The notes under the pieces are model-generated. The model did not search any database, had not been told where the DNA came from, and saw only the letters and a program-made list of their open reading frames with translations. Source: Plantago major (Eukaryota > Streptophyta > Magnoliopsida > Lamiales > Plantaginaceae). Taken from it: a stretch of 64,000 bases of DNA. Made by a program: the position numbers and the translations under genes. Shown piece after piece: positions 24,381 to 35,790 of the stretch. The stretch covers positions 69,483,035-69,547,034 of the forward strand of contig CM048844.1 of the NCBI GenBank assembly GCA_026545765.1. Reading direction: 5' to 3'. The number at the start of each line of letters is the position of its first letter. The first letter of the stretch is position 1.

Positions 24381-25318
24381 TCATAATTTATCGAAAACTT
24401 CTTTGTAAACCACATTGGCTGTCGTGTCGTACGTCTCACCTTCATTATCACATATGAGTACTTTCAGTCCCTTTCTACTTATAACTCTAGAGAGAGCAAC
24501 ATACAGTTGTCTGTGGTTGAATACAGGAGAAGGTAGGTAGAGACCGACATGAGAGAGAGACTGTCCCTGACTTTTATTTATTGTCATTGCAAAGTAGACG
24601 GATATAGAAAACTGTCTCCTATCAAAACTTGGAGGAAATTTAATCTCATCAGATGGGCTCATCGTCATCCTAGGGATGAAAACCTTTTGACCGACATTCA
24701 TTTCAGATATCATTCTTGCTTCTATGATATGTTTCCCCAGATTAGTTACTATAAGCCTTGTTCCATTGTACAACTCAGAAGCCTGGTCAATATTTCTCAA
24801 AAGCATAATCATGCATCCAACCTTAGGCACTATTCTATGATTAGGTAGTCCCGAGCAATTAATAGTGTTCAATAATTCTACTGAGAATAATTCTACCATT
24901 TCACTATCTACTGACTCGGTCTTGCTTATGCTATCAGCACTAAAGTACTCCACAGAATCACCATGATTTTAGACATAACATAGTCATTAATCTCATTGAT
25001 CATTTCATTAGTCGGTGCAAGAATAGCACAGTGATGGAAGTATTCCGGATCTATAGTTGGATAGGCTAAGTGATCCAAAAGGGAAGGATATGTGCAGTCT
25101 ACAATGGTGGAAATAGGATTACTTACTTCACGAATAAGTATGTCATCAGGTAACTTGATGTCTACCTCGCCATCATTGGGTTCGCCCGCGACCCCATCAC
25201 CGACTTGTAGTATCCACTCCACAAAATCTTTAGTTTCATTAACCTCAACAGCTGATGATCCGGTCTGAATAGAAAAAATGGTGTTAATTAAAAAGAACAA
25301 CATAACAGAACAATTCAT
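24381..25318 (-). pseudogene. Helitron 2 helicase, second half
   Basis: Two overlapping open frames. The upstream one (24926-25318) reads DFVEWILQVGDGVAGEPNDG and HHCAILAPTNEMINEINDYV. The downstream one (24381-24953, 190 aa) reads [51 protein letters not shown] and [20 protein letters not shown]. These are the conserved closing motifs of Helitron helicases. A frame change lies between the two. A short intron with GT...AG borders probably separates 25318 from the first helicase half. Confidence 0.85.
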
Positions 25319-25345
25319 ATGATAGTAACTGAGAATTTTTACAGT

Positions 25346-25920
25346 TTACCTGCAATCGCATATTTTTGTGAGTTTTAGAACCTCACATGAATCCCACAGT
25401 ATCGAAGAGCATAGAGAGGCATTTACAATATCAAATCTGCTACCACCAGGAACAACTGGCAAAATTTGCCTGAAATCTCCACCGAATACCACTACTAAGC
25501 CACCGAAAGGATCATCTAGACATTTCATAACATCTCTTAGACTCCTGTCGAGTGCCTCAAAGCAATGTTTGTTGGTCATCGGTGCCTCATCCCAAATTAT
25601 AAGTTTGGTTTGCTTGAGTAAGCCGGTGACATCAGAATCCTGCTTCAACTTGCTGCATGTTGATTCCTCATGACACTTAATAGGAATACCAAACCTAGAA
25701 TGAGCAATCCTACCTCTAGGTAGCAAGAGTGATGCAATACCACTTAATGCTACTGGAAGCACTATATCTCCTCTAGCACGCAAGCCGGAACATAACATCC
25801 TCCAAATAAAAGTCTTGCCTATACCACCATAGTCGTATAAAAAGAACACACCACCTCTGCCCCCGTCAACTGCATCCATAATCTTATCGTAAATTGTATG
25901 CTCAAACTGTTGGTATTTTT
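25346..25920 (-). pseudogene. Helitron 2 helicase, first half with Walker motifs
   Basis: The open frame contains YDKIMDAV, Walker A FLYDYGGIGKTFIWR, Walker B LIIWDEAPMTNKHCFEALD, and VVVFGGDFRQILPVVPGGSR, all intact here. It is a Pif1-type helicase fused to Rep in eukaryotic Helitrons, where it unwinds DNA during rolling-circle transposition. Homology to Helitrons stops at about 25920, where a 1.8-kb insertion begins; the missing upstream part continues from 27756. Confidence 0.87.
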
Positions 25921-27755
25921 TGTCAGAATATACTCTAAGTATACGCAGCGGAATTTCAAAATTTTGGACCAACATGATAACAATAATTTAACGTGTTTAA
26001 CATCTAAACAAACAGAAGCTTACTCTGATAGCAACTCCGATTAGTGACTGGAAACTTGAAATTCAACACAAGAAATTCCAAAGAAGTCGTCGATCTGTTC
26101 GTCCGTGTATGCTTCTTCGAGATCCTCCAGTTCCTCTCCAAGAAAGTCCCAATCTTCGTGCAAATCCAGGTTGCCGATATTACCTCGAACCTTGGTATCC
26201 ACAGGAAATTCTTCTACCAATAAGAATGCTAGGAGATTCTTTGTATGGATGTATGAAGTGTATTTTTTTTCCAAAGACAAAATCTGATTTTATCTTCTTC
26301 TTCTGTTTTGTCTGCAAGTTCTCATAGTGTTTTCTAATAGCAATCTGATAGCAATCTGATAGTAATATATTCTATCACATTTCATCATTACCAGACAGCA
26401 CCACAAGACAAAGTACTGGCCAAAAGGAAAAGAGGAAGAAAAAGCGTGTGGGAAAGAGCAGAGGTGGGGACGTGCTGTCCCCACCATCATTAACCTCTGG
26501 CGCGTCAAGAAAAATGTTGCACGCGCCAAGAAAAATGTTGCACGCGTCAGTCTTCAACTTTGCTGGGCTTCGGCCCAGCTCTCTCTCTTTCTTTCCCTCT
26601 TCTTTTCGATTTCTTTTGTCCCATTTACAATTCTAAGCCCAACTTAGGTATTGGACTTCAATTCTAAATTAGTCCAAGTACCACACTTCATTTTAATTGC
26701 TCAAGTCCAATTTGAACCAATTAAAATTATTCTCATATTATTTACTATAAATAATATTTATTTATTAACATCCTTGGTTTGGTAGAGTACTTTCCATATA
26801 GTGTGACCCATAGGGCCTTATATTAATCACTAATCCAATTAGGTTCTCGGTGAAACTCCTAGACAATTTACCGGACAATATTAATATATAAGGACGTTTG
26901 TGAAGATATACAAACCACCTGTAATGTAAGGCTCCAATGATGGTAAGGTCCTTTCATTCACGAATACTCGAATAAGTCTAGAACTTGATATATTATGTTT
27001 GTTCCAATAACTTATTCATTTCTTTCTCAATCTTGTTAGTTGATCCTCGAACATATTCAAACACCATTTTGAATATCTCGTAATGCATTAGCCAATGACT
27101 AACGATCAACCTAACTATAAGATGTAAAGTATTCTCTCCAATGTCTATTGCGAGGAAAGAATCCTATCTTGGCTCAACTACTACTCCCATGTGCTTCGTG
27201 ATGCACCTAACACATGCCGTATCTACCCCATTAGGAGTGCAAGCATTGGTCATGGTCAAAGTACATCACTTAGCACATGTAGTCAGTATTAACCTCAAGA
27301 CTAAAAACTAATATATCACCTTACACACCGATACTTCCATAGACATATAAATAGAATTAACCAAATGGTTTCTCGGTGGGTCTACCAACACCCTCCAAGG
27401 TGTCCATGTATCCATCATGAATGACCAAGTCATTCGTAGTCGTGAGAGCTACTACATTCTCCAAGAATATGATGCAGATCACATGCCAATCTCTAACATG
27501 CGTCATTGATATCCCAAATCTCAATGACACTCGATTGGGCCATTTTAGGACTTACGTTCTGTCATCCAAGTTCTCACACACTTGGTGATAACGTGCAGTC
27601 CATGAGAACATCCTATCGAATTATTCAAACAACCAAATAATAACTCAATAGATGCAATGCCAAATAACAATATTATAAACGATAATAAACTGAATGTGAT
27701 CAAAGTACATATCATCCTCATAAATAGTTGTCTCTAGGACATACATACTTTCACA
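25921..27755 (-). mobile_element. Probable solo LTR inside Helitron 2 helicase
   Basis: A 1.8-kb block without pol homology separates two parts of the helicase reading. On the - strand it begins TGTGAAAGTATGTATGTCCTAG and ends TATATTCTGACA, giving TG...CA ends. The start resembles the copia Tork/Angela-type LTR start (TGTTGGAA.ATG.CCTAGAG). This assignment is from memory of the pattern and not from a search. I see no clean target duplication. It holds a short two-copy repeat at about 26499-26545 (CGCGTCAAGAAAAATGTTGCA) and an unassigned acidic 79-aa open frame at 26041-26280 (-). It looks like a lone fossil LTR of moderate age. Confidence 0.5.
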
Positions 27756-28650
27756 AACGTGGGTACAGTCCATCGAATTTTGATCTCATGACATTTTCGT
27801 CATATGACATCTCATCAACTATAAACTGTTTCGTGGCGTTGTCAGTTATAGACTCATCTGGGATTGGCATAGGCTCAAAAAAAGCAAGACTGTTGCAGTT
27901 TGCTTTCGGTAGCTTCTCAATTTCAAGAAACGCTAGGTTATGGATTTGTTCATCAGTAAGCCTCAAACCTGAATCGCGGAATGAATCGAAATAAGTAATA
28001 AGTAAATGTATAGCATTTTCGTATTTCGGTAAAATATAAAATTTACTAACAAATTACCAGGATTATGAGAAGTTTTTTGCTTGATGTATAGAATGTTGTC
28101 AGATAAGAAGTTACATGTCTTCCTCCATACCTCCTCTGGTCTCGCCATGCTTCGAGAAAGAAGAAGCATCGATCGTAAAAAGATGACGAAGGAAACGTGC
28201 TAATCCCCAGTGACTTGCCTCAATAATTCCACGGACATACTCCCCGTCATCTGTTAGTTGGCGTAAAGCCACACATGAGTCCTTGCAGGTCTCGTAAACA
28301 ACACAGTTCACTGTTCTAATATCCTGTAAATATGCTGCACCTCTAACATGATTCAACATAAGTCGCATATAGTACATATTTTCAAATGCCATTGGCACAT
28401 TATACATGCTTCCAACAGCTTGTGCCTTGGTTTTCCTACGGGACCACTTCTTCAGGCCATCCTTCCAGTAATACTCACGGGGCAACTCAGGATACGTTAA
28501 TTTCCTAGCTTCCGGGTCAACCTTGTTCAGCTCAAACCATTCAAGAAACTTATCGCTTAATCGAAGTCGATCAAGCAGATCCGGCATGAAATCTCCATCT
28601 CTGAAAGGTACCCGCTGCTCATCCTCTAGATGAAATGCCAAACTCTCAAC
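27756..28650 (-). pseudogene. Helitron 2 Rep-helicase linker
   Basis: The open frame 28111-28641 reads FHLEDEQRVPFRDGDFMPDL, LPREYYWKDGLKKWSRRK, VGSMYNVPMAFENMYYMRL, NHVRGAAYLQDIRTV and DSCVALRQLTDDGEYVRGI. The same order appears in Helitron 1 (2170-2646). After a probable intron, 27751-27966 reads RLTDEQIHNLAFLEIEKLP and YDENVMRSKFDGLYPRL, where the helicase would begin. The insertion at 25921-27755 cuts right after this. Confidence 0.83.
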
Positions 28651-28659
28651 CGCAGGTAT

Positions 28660-29630
28660 CCTATAATGTATCTAGAATTAAAAAATTCTCCATATTGTCT
28701 CACATGCTGAAACATATTGGCAATCCGTATGCCTCTTAATCTCATCATTATTATTTATGTCTATGAATGTAACACCCGCTCTGTCCCTTCCTTTCAACAT
28801 GTACTTGAACAAATATTTCATTGAACCCTGCCTTTATAGTATTCTATGTTAATGTGAGATTGGTACTTCAGGAGCAACTGAGCATTGTAAGGGACAACAA
28901 AACTGTTTAAAAACGTCGACTCATATACTAAGTTCGGCAACAAATAAATCTAGGTTTACGACAATAAACTAAGCATAATATTTAATTAATATAAACCTAC
29001 ATGTTGTCAAGCTGAACTCCATTTTTATCAACGGTGACACCTGTGTCCCTTCTTCGATATATGTGATATCCAGCATCGACAACATAGGTATTTTCGTTGT
29101 AGCTATTTGGAAAATGTTTGGAGCACGTGTTATCCTCCATGCATGGAGAAGTGGGTCTAGCCGGACCACATTGTTCGTGAATCATATGGGTTGACACTAC
29201 ATCGTACAATTCTGGATTAGTATCCTTGTCGGGTAACTCTGCACATATGTAGTCATCAATGTTATTTTTAATCTTCTCCTCACCCGCCTTATTCAGGATT
29301 ACCAAAATATGAACATGCGGAAGTCCTCGCTTTTGGAACTCAACGATGTATATGACTAAAAAAATTCATAGTAATAGATATTATAAAGCATTTTTGGATT
29401 TCATAGAATATAAACATGTAGAGACAAAAAAAAAAAAAAACCAACTGACGTGCTTTTGGTTTTCCAAACATATGTCCATCCTTTATATCACTGATCAACT
29501 CATCGAGTTTCATCTTGAAGAGTCGACATATGATATTAGGCTTGTCTTCCGGTCTCAACCCAAGACTCTCAACATACCTTGTGATCTCCGGCCACTTTGG
29601 ATTGCATGTAAATGTTATGAACATGCACGG
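28660..29630 (-). pseudogene. Helitron 2 Rep nuclease domain (three HUH motif regions)
   Basis: Motif 1 is FITFTCNPKWPEITRY (29624 downwards). Motif 2 is KRGLPHVHILV with the metal-binding HxH (about 29308-29340). Motif 3 is MKYLFKYMLKGRDR with the two tyrosines of the nicking site (about 28790-28830), preceded by VPYNAQLLLKYQSHINIEYY. Rep cuts and joins single strands in rolling-circle transposition. A frame change lies just before motif 3, so the catalytic residues are visible but not in one open frame. Helitron 1 lacks the first two motif regions. Confidence 0.82.
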
Positions 29631-30968
29631 ATATCCCGCCCTTCAGATATAGCCATAGAATCTCGGTACATCCGCATGTACCATCTAGCACCCCTAGATA
29701 AGATGATGGCGATGAAGACTGCCACATGATGTAGGATCATATTCGAAGTTATCAACTTTGCTGGCAATCTTCTTATAAGATTTGTATCTAAGCTTTGGTG
29801 ATTATGACGAATCCACTGAAGTCTTTGTGACTCCATCATCATGTAGGAATCAACAATAAAATGTTGAAACAATCCCTGCCAAGTATAAGCTGGTGACCTT
29901 CTCCCTCCCTGTGTTGAATTCTGAATGCTAAGAACTCCGTAAGTGTGAAATCTGGCCTCTTACTGTATGTAGTTCTGGGTATCTCTGTATACCAACCATC
30001 TTCTGCATACACGAACAATAGTGGGTAATGCAGAGGGATATAGCATGGAAGAAATTCATTTATCCTTTGCAAATATCCAAATGACTTCAACTCAACCATG
30101 ATATCCTCTTATGCCTCACATTCTCAATGTCTCCTTCAATAATGGCAAGAACCTCGATGCAAGAGGGTAAATTATAGGTCCGTCCATCCTTGGCACGTTT
30201 TGCTATAAGCTGCAGACTAATATATGCTGAGTTATTAAGAGATATACGATCCCTAGCCATCCTATATGTTTTGGCATAAGGATTATATTGGTCGACCATA
30301 TCTTTGATGCTGGCTGTTACAGAAGTGTCCAAACCCTTCCCATCACCACTGACATACATGCATATATACAAATTTACTTAAATGAACTAATTATCGCGTA
30401 ACATTATTATTATAAGGAATTTTATTAAACAATATATAGATATTACTGGCACTAACCCAAAAGCATTGATTTTGTTCTGTACTTCGTGCTCAGTGTCATA
30501 GATGTATAGTTGAGCAAACTTTGGTTCTTTTCCTTCGTCTAGCAACAAAGAGCCAATTTTGTGGAAATTCTGACCACCCATCTTGAAACAATAAGGACCC
30601 CGACCTTTGTTAACCTCTTTGTCTATTTTTCCACCCATAGAAGTAAAAGAGAACATCATGTTATATGCCCATAAATTCTCAATGATACTCCAACTATTCT
30701 CGTGTCTATCCTCTAGGAGATCACTTAACAACTGAGGTGGTTGTTGAAGAATTGGAAGCTTGACCAGACCTCTCATGCAACATAGGGTGAACTTAGGATT
30801 CTTTTTTTTTTTTTTTTTTTGATTAGGTGGTCTCCTTTCTTCAAACCAGAATAAAGCACCATAATGTTCATATTTATACTCTGGATCACCTATGTCCAAA
30901 TACGTTGCGCATGCATGTGGAGCAATAATTTTATAGGAGAGACTACAAAATATGTAATTGTCATCCAT
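29615..30968 (-). pseudogene. Helitron 2 N-terminal domain
   Basis: Several open pieces follow each other on the - strand. One starts MDDNYIFCSLSYKIIAPHAC and continues ENLWAYNMMFSFTSMGG and EPKFAQLYIYDTEHEVQNK. Others read MARDRISLNNS with DGRTYNLPSCIEVLAIIEGD, and FGYLQRINEFLPCYIPLHYP with LFVYAEDGWYTEIP. A last one reads FLAFRIQHREGEGHQLILGR followed by FIVDSYMMMESQRLQWIRHN. This is the Helitron-like N-terminal domain found ahead of Rep. One or two introns (about 30372-30450) and frame breaks interrupt it. Part of it is copied again at 32743-33606. Confidence 0.82.
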
Positions 30969-31639
30969 TATCTTATGTTTGCAGAAATAATAAGGGTTAT
31001 TACATTGAGCCCCATCGGAGCTGAAAATCTAAGAATTGGACATGTGAAATGGATTGTATTGAACGTTCAAATGTTAAAGTTGACCTCAGTTAGAAATTAG
31101 GACATTTTTACAATTGAAAGAATATCAATGGATATTATTTGTGCTTTTTCTTAATGTAATAATGTAATGTAATGGGTGTGCATTAGAGACTTAATTCTTC
31201 ATATTTTGGGTTGCAATTTATCTGCTTTGTTATTGTTTGTTAACAATAATAATAATATGGGCAGAAATGTATTTTTAGATATTCATTCGAGTTGTGGTCG
31301 AGTTTGTGTGGACTAAAATGTAATTTTGTTTTTCTCGTTAATTGTCATCTATTTTTTACTAATGTGTAATTACAAAATCTAACATGGTGTAGGAATGAAA
31401 TTTTAACAATTAATTTGTATATCTTTGCATAATTAATAATGATTTTGATCAATGTCACATAAACCGTTTTCGCACCAGCTCCATTGGGTTGGATTTACCA
31501 TAATAATAAAATAAATTATTTACCATCGAGTATCTATAATTCTAATGGATACTAAATGTTGTATGCCGAATATTTTTTTAAACGAAATATGTGAAAGATA
31601 CATAAAATTGAGTGTAGAGGTTTAAAAAAATGCATCCAA

Positions 31640-31880
31640 GAGCAATGATCATATTGTCAATTACGTGTTCAACGTCATATATGTACCGTTGGCAAAATTT
31701 TGGAGTTTGTACTTTGTTGGGCAACAATGTTCCAATTTTATGATCATTTTAGCCACCTATCTTAAAGCAATAAGTATATTTTCATTTATTGATTTCCTTG
31801 TCCCCATTGAAGTAAATGCGAAAATGTTGTTATATGCACTAATAATAGAACAATTATATAAACTGAGTACCTACTGGATA
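31640..31880 (-). pseudogene. Old, decayed Helitron N-terminal remnant, copy 1
   Basis: The nucleotide text parallels 30470-30700 with many changes. Shared words include GTTCAACGTCATA against GCTCAGTGTCATA, GGGCAACAATGTTCCAATTTT against AGCAACAAAGAGCCAATTTT, and CACCTATCTTAAAGCAATAAG against CACCCATCTTGAAACAATAAG. It is therefore an older relative of the Helitron 2 N-terminus lying next to it. The + strand open frame here (31665-31889) is an antisense shadow. Confidence 0.65.
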
Positions 31881-32742
31881 AACAACTAATACTTGTAGAA
31901 CATATTTTCAAATTAGTATAGTTCAAAACAATGATCATGGAAAGATCAAAAAAATAAAATTAGAGCATAGCGACTACTAATGGACAAAATTCTACATTAA
32001 ATGCCTCGATTTCTTCTATAATGTAAAGAAAAAGATGCAAATCTATAATCTGCAGACTTATGAGATTTAATTACCAAAGAGAAATCCGCTTTAATTAATT
32101 AATACATGTTGCCACTCAAAATTTCAAACCACTCCAGTTGCTAATTTGTCAGTCAAACTTTTCACACCTTTTAAAGGAACCATAAGACACAAATTTTGAC
32201 ACCAAGCAATAATTTTGGCCATTGATACCTAGCAACAACACCAATACCACCCCTATGAAGACTCTACTTGTCTATAGCATTAAAATTAACTAAAATAATA
32301 CAAATATCAAGAAATAACCAAGGTGCTGCCACAATTGACTATGCAACACATAAAGATCTTTTACTGACTATATCTATTTCATACTTAAAATAGTGCATTA
32401 ATAATCCAATAAAGTAAATTTTCAAAATCATAACAAACTCAATATATATAAAGTGAAATTTATATTCAAAATGTTCCATGTAGTAAACTCATTTAGGTAG
32501 CAGGTAATATTTGAATAAATAATGAGTAAAAAGTAGAAAATGTGTTAGAATTCATGTTGATGTTGATAAGATAATGGTTTGTATTTAATCCAATGCGTAA
32601 CTTTATTGGTCATTATTAATGTATCCATTCGTAATTGTATACCTAAATAAATATTGATTTATTTCATAACTGGAGAAGTATTGAGTATTTAATAAATGCT
32701 CTACTTTTAAATTTTCATTATTTCAATTTATGTTATGGCCCG

Positions 32743-35084
32743 TCATAGTAATAGATATTATAAAGCATTTTTGGATTTCATAGAATATAAACATGTAGAG
32801 ACAAAAAAAAAAAAAAAAAAAAAAAACTTACGTGCATTTGGTTTTCCAAACATATGTCCATCTTTTATATTACTGATCAACTCATCGAGTTTCATCTTGA
32901 AGAGTCAACATATGATATCAGGCTTGTTTTCCGGTCTCAACCCAAGACTCTCAACATACCTTGTGATCTCTGGCCACTTTGGATTGCATGTAAATATTAT
33001 GAACAGGCACGGATATCCTGCCCATTTGCATATAGCCATAGAATCCTGGTACATCTGCATGTACCATCTAGCACCCCCTAGATAAGATGATGGCAGTATG
33101 CAGAGACTACCACATGATGTAGGATCATATTCAAAGTTATCAACTTTGCTGGCAATCTACTTATAAGATTTGTATTTAAGCTTTGGTTGATTGTGACGAA
33201 TCCACTGAAGTCTTTGTGACTCCATCATCATGTAGGAATCAACAATAAACTGTTGAAACAATCTCCTACCAAGTATAAGCTGGTGACCTTCTCCCTCCCT
33301 GTGTTGAATTCTGAATGCTAAGAACTCCCTAAGTGTGAGATCTGGCCTCTTACTGTATGTAGTTCGGGTATCTCTGTATACCAACCATCTTCTGCATACA
33401 CGAACAATAGTGGGTAATGCAGAGGGATATAGCATGGAAGAAATTCATTTATCCTTTGCAAATATCCAGTCGACTTCAACTCAACCATGATATCCCTCTT
33501 ATGCCTCACATTCTCAATGTCTCCTTCAATAATGGAAGCAACCTTTGATGCAGTAGGTAAATTATAGGTCCGTCCATCCTTGGCACGTTTTGCTATAAAC
33601 TGCAGAAATGTCTTTTCAGGTATTAATTCGAGTTGTGGTCGAGTTTGTGTGGACTAAAATGTAATTTTGTTTTTCTTGTTAATTGTCATCTATTTTTTAC
33701 TAATGTGTAATTACAAAATCTAACATGGTGCATGAATGAAGTTTTAACAATTAATTTGTATATCTTTGCATAATTAATAATGATTTTGATCAATGTCACA
33801 TAAACCGTTTTCGCACCAGCTCCATTGGTTTGGATTTACCATAATAATAAAATAAATTATTTACCATCGAGTATCTATAATTCTAATGGATACTAAATGA
33901 TGTATGCCGAATATTTTTTTAAACGAAATATGTGAAAGATACATAAAATTGAGTGTAGAGGTTTAAAAAAATGCACCAAAGAGCAATGATCATGTTGTCA
34001 ATTATGTGTTCAACGTCATATATGTACCATTGGAAAAATTTTGGAGTTTGTACTTTGTTGGGCAACAATGTTCCAATTTTGTGATCATTTTAGCCACCTA
34101 TCTTAAAGCAATAAGTACATTTTCATTTATTGATTTCCTTGTCTATTTTCAACCCATGGAAGTAAATGTCAAGATGTTGTTATATGCACTAATAATAGAA
34201 CAATTATATAAACTGAGTACCTACTGGATAAACAACTAATACCTGTAGAACATATTTCCAAATTAGTATAGTTCAAAACAATGATCATGAAAAGATCAAA
34301 AAAAATAAAATTAGAGCATAGCGACTATTAATGGACAAAATTCTACATTAAATGCCTCGATTTCTTCTATAATGTAAAGAAAAAAATGCAAATCTATAAT
34401 CTGCAAACTTAGGAGATTTAATCACCAAAGAGAAATCCGCTTTAATTAATTACTACATGTTGACACTCAAAATTTCGAACCAATCCAGTTGCTAATTTGT
34501 CAGTCAAACTTTTCACACCTTTTAAATGAACCATAAGACACAAATTTTGACACCAAGCAATAATCTTGGCCATTGATACCTAGCAACAACACCAATACCA
34601 CCCATATGTTGACTCTACTCGTCTGTAGCATCAAAATGAACTAAAATGATACCAAGATCAAGAAATAACCAAGGTGTCTTACAATTTACTATGCAGCACA
34701 TAAAGATCTGTTACTGACTATATCTATTTCATCCTTAAAATAGTGCATTAATAATCCAATAAATAAATTTTCAAAATCATAACAAACTCAATATATATAA
34801 AGTGAAATTTATATTCAAAATGTTCCATGTAGTAAATATATAAGGTAGAAGGTAATATTTGAATAAATAATGAGTAAAAAGTAGAAAATGTGTTAGAATT
34901 CATGTAAATGTTGATAAGATGATGGTTTGTATTTAATCCAATGCGTAACTTTATTGGTCATTTTTAATGTTTCCATTCGTAATTGTATACCTAAATAAAT
35001 ATTGATTTCTTTGATAATTGGAGAAGTATTGAGTATTTAATAAATGCTCTACTTTTAAATTTTCATTATTTCAATTTATGTTAT
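32743..35084. repeat. Tandem duplication, copy 2 (2.34 kb, internally deleted)
   Basis: Starts and ends like copy 1. It lacks about 1.05 kb corresponding to 30215-31261: at about 33603 the text goes straight from CTATAAACTGCAG (copy 1 near 30213) to AAATGT (copy 1 near 31265), with GCAG shared at both break points. The joint to copy 1 carries a six-base filler GGCCCG (32737-32742). Confidence 0.8.
33975..34230 (-). pseudogene. Old, decayed Helitron N-terminal remnant, copy 2
   Basis: Near-identical to 31640-31880 because it was copied with the tandem duplication. It keeps a stretch (TTGTCTATTTTCAACCCATGGAAGT) that the first copy lost, so the two copies have decayed separately since. Confidence 0.62.
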
Positions 35085-35515
35085 TTAATAAAAACAATAT
35101 TTTAATAAATAAATACTTTAATTAATTAATAAAATATTCAAGTTTGATGTCTATGGATTCGTCTTGTCGCGGTGAATCTATATATATATTTAAAATATTT
35201 TTCGGAATTTTATAAATAAATATATATGAGATTAAATAATAATTATGTATTGAGTCAACATACTAAAAATAAATAATGGGAGTTATATGGTGCACTACAT
35301 CTTAACAACTTAAAATGTTCCACATCCAATATACCAAATTTAAAATTGTAATAACCAATCAAAATCCTTCATATTTCCACATAATTGATGATGTGTAATG
35401 CATGAGAATGCTTCAAATTTTTTTCTTTTAATGTATAGATAGATAGATAGATTGTTACACTAATGGGTATTCAGATGAGACAACTGTATCTAACGGGGGT
35501 ATATGTAATTTTTCC

Positions 35516-35552
<37 letters not shown>

Positions 35553-35790
35553 CATAATATATTTGTGTTACCCGTCTGTCATTGCGACTGCAATATTTTG
35601 TTGTACATGCTGCATCAGGAGTTGTGCTTGCAAATGTCTATTCATTCACCTGTCACTTTCACTGTTCACTGTGCCAACCAAAGCAAGGCAAAACGTAGAT
35701 ATAGATATATATATATACACATAACACAGCTTTGTTGCTGTGCTTATCTTAAAGCTGATCATCATCATCAGACTTAGTTGAGTTGGTTGA
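35085..35790 (+). promoter_or_regulatory. Upstream region of BGAL9
   Basis: About 700 bp between the Helitron-derived duplication and the BGAL9 start codon. It holds a GATA run (about 35436-35452), a (TAA)n microsatellite of about 12 units (35515-35550) and a TATATATATA stretch at about 35706-35717, some 75-85 bp before the ATG, which could be the TATA box with a short leader. The promoter assignment is by position only. Confidence 0.45.

Larger units (their letters stand above)
23598..30968 (-). mobile_element. Helitron 2, fuller copy, disrupted
   Basis: Read on the - strand, the order is N-terminal domain, Rep domain with all three motif regions, linker, helicase first half, helicase second half, then a 3' hairpin with CTAG at 23598. 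The coding part has probable introns and several frame breaks, so I treat it as disrupted. A probable solo LTR (25921-27755) sits inside the helicase. The 5' TC terminus was not found; the N-terminal coding homology begins at about 30968 and the element may extend further right. It is also possible that the hairpin at 23598 belongs to an older copy whose remnant lies at 23765-24060. Confidence 0.8.
29367..32736. repeat. Tandem duplication, copy 1 (3.37 kb)
   Basis: From CATAGTAATAGATATTATAA (29367) through the N-terminal Helitron region and the following non-coding DNA to TTTCAATTTATGTTAT (32736). The two ends recur as copy 2 at 32743-35084. Sequence agreement between copies is high throughout. 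Confidence 0.8.

Noticed and set aside
31665-34239. Two similar + strand open frames (31665-31889 and 34006-34239) that look like a conserved hydrophobic protein
   Set aside because: They are alike only because of the tandem duplication and lie antisense to a Helitron N-terminal remnant.
35515-35550. CRISPR-like or other functional array
   Set aside because: It is a plain TAA microsatellite; no spacer-repeat structure exists anywhere in the window.
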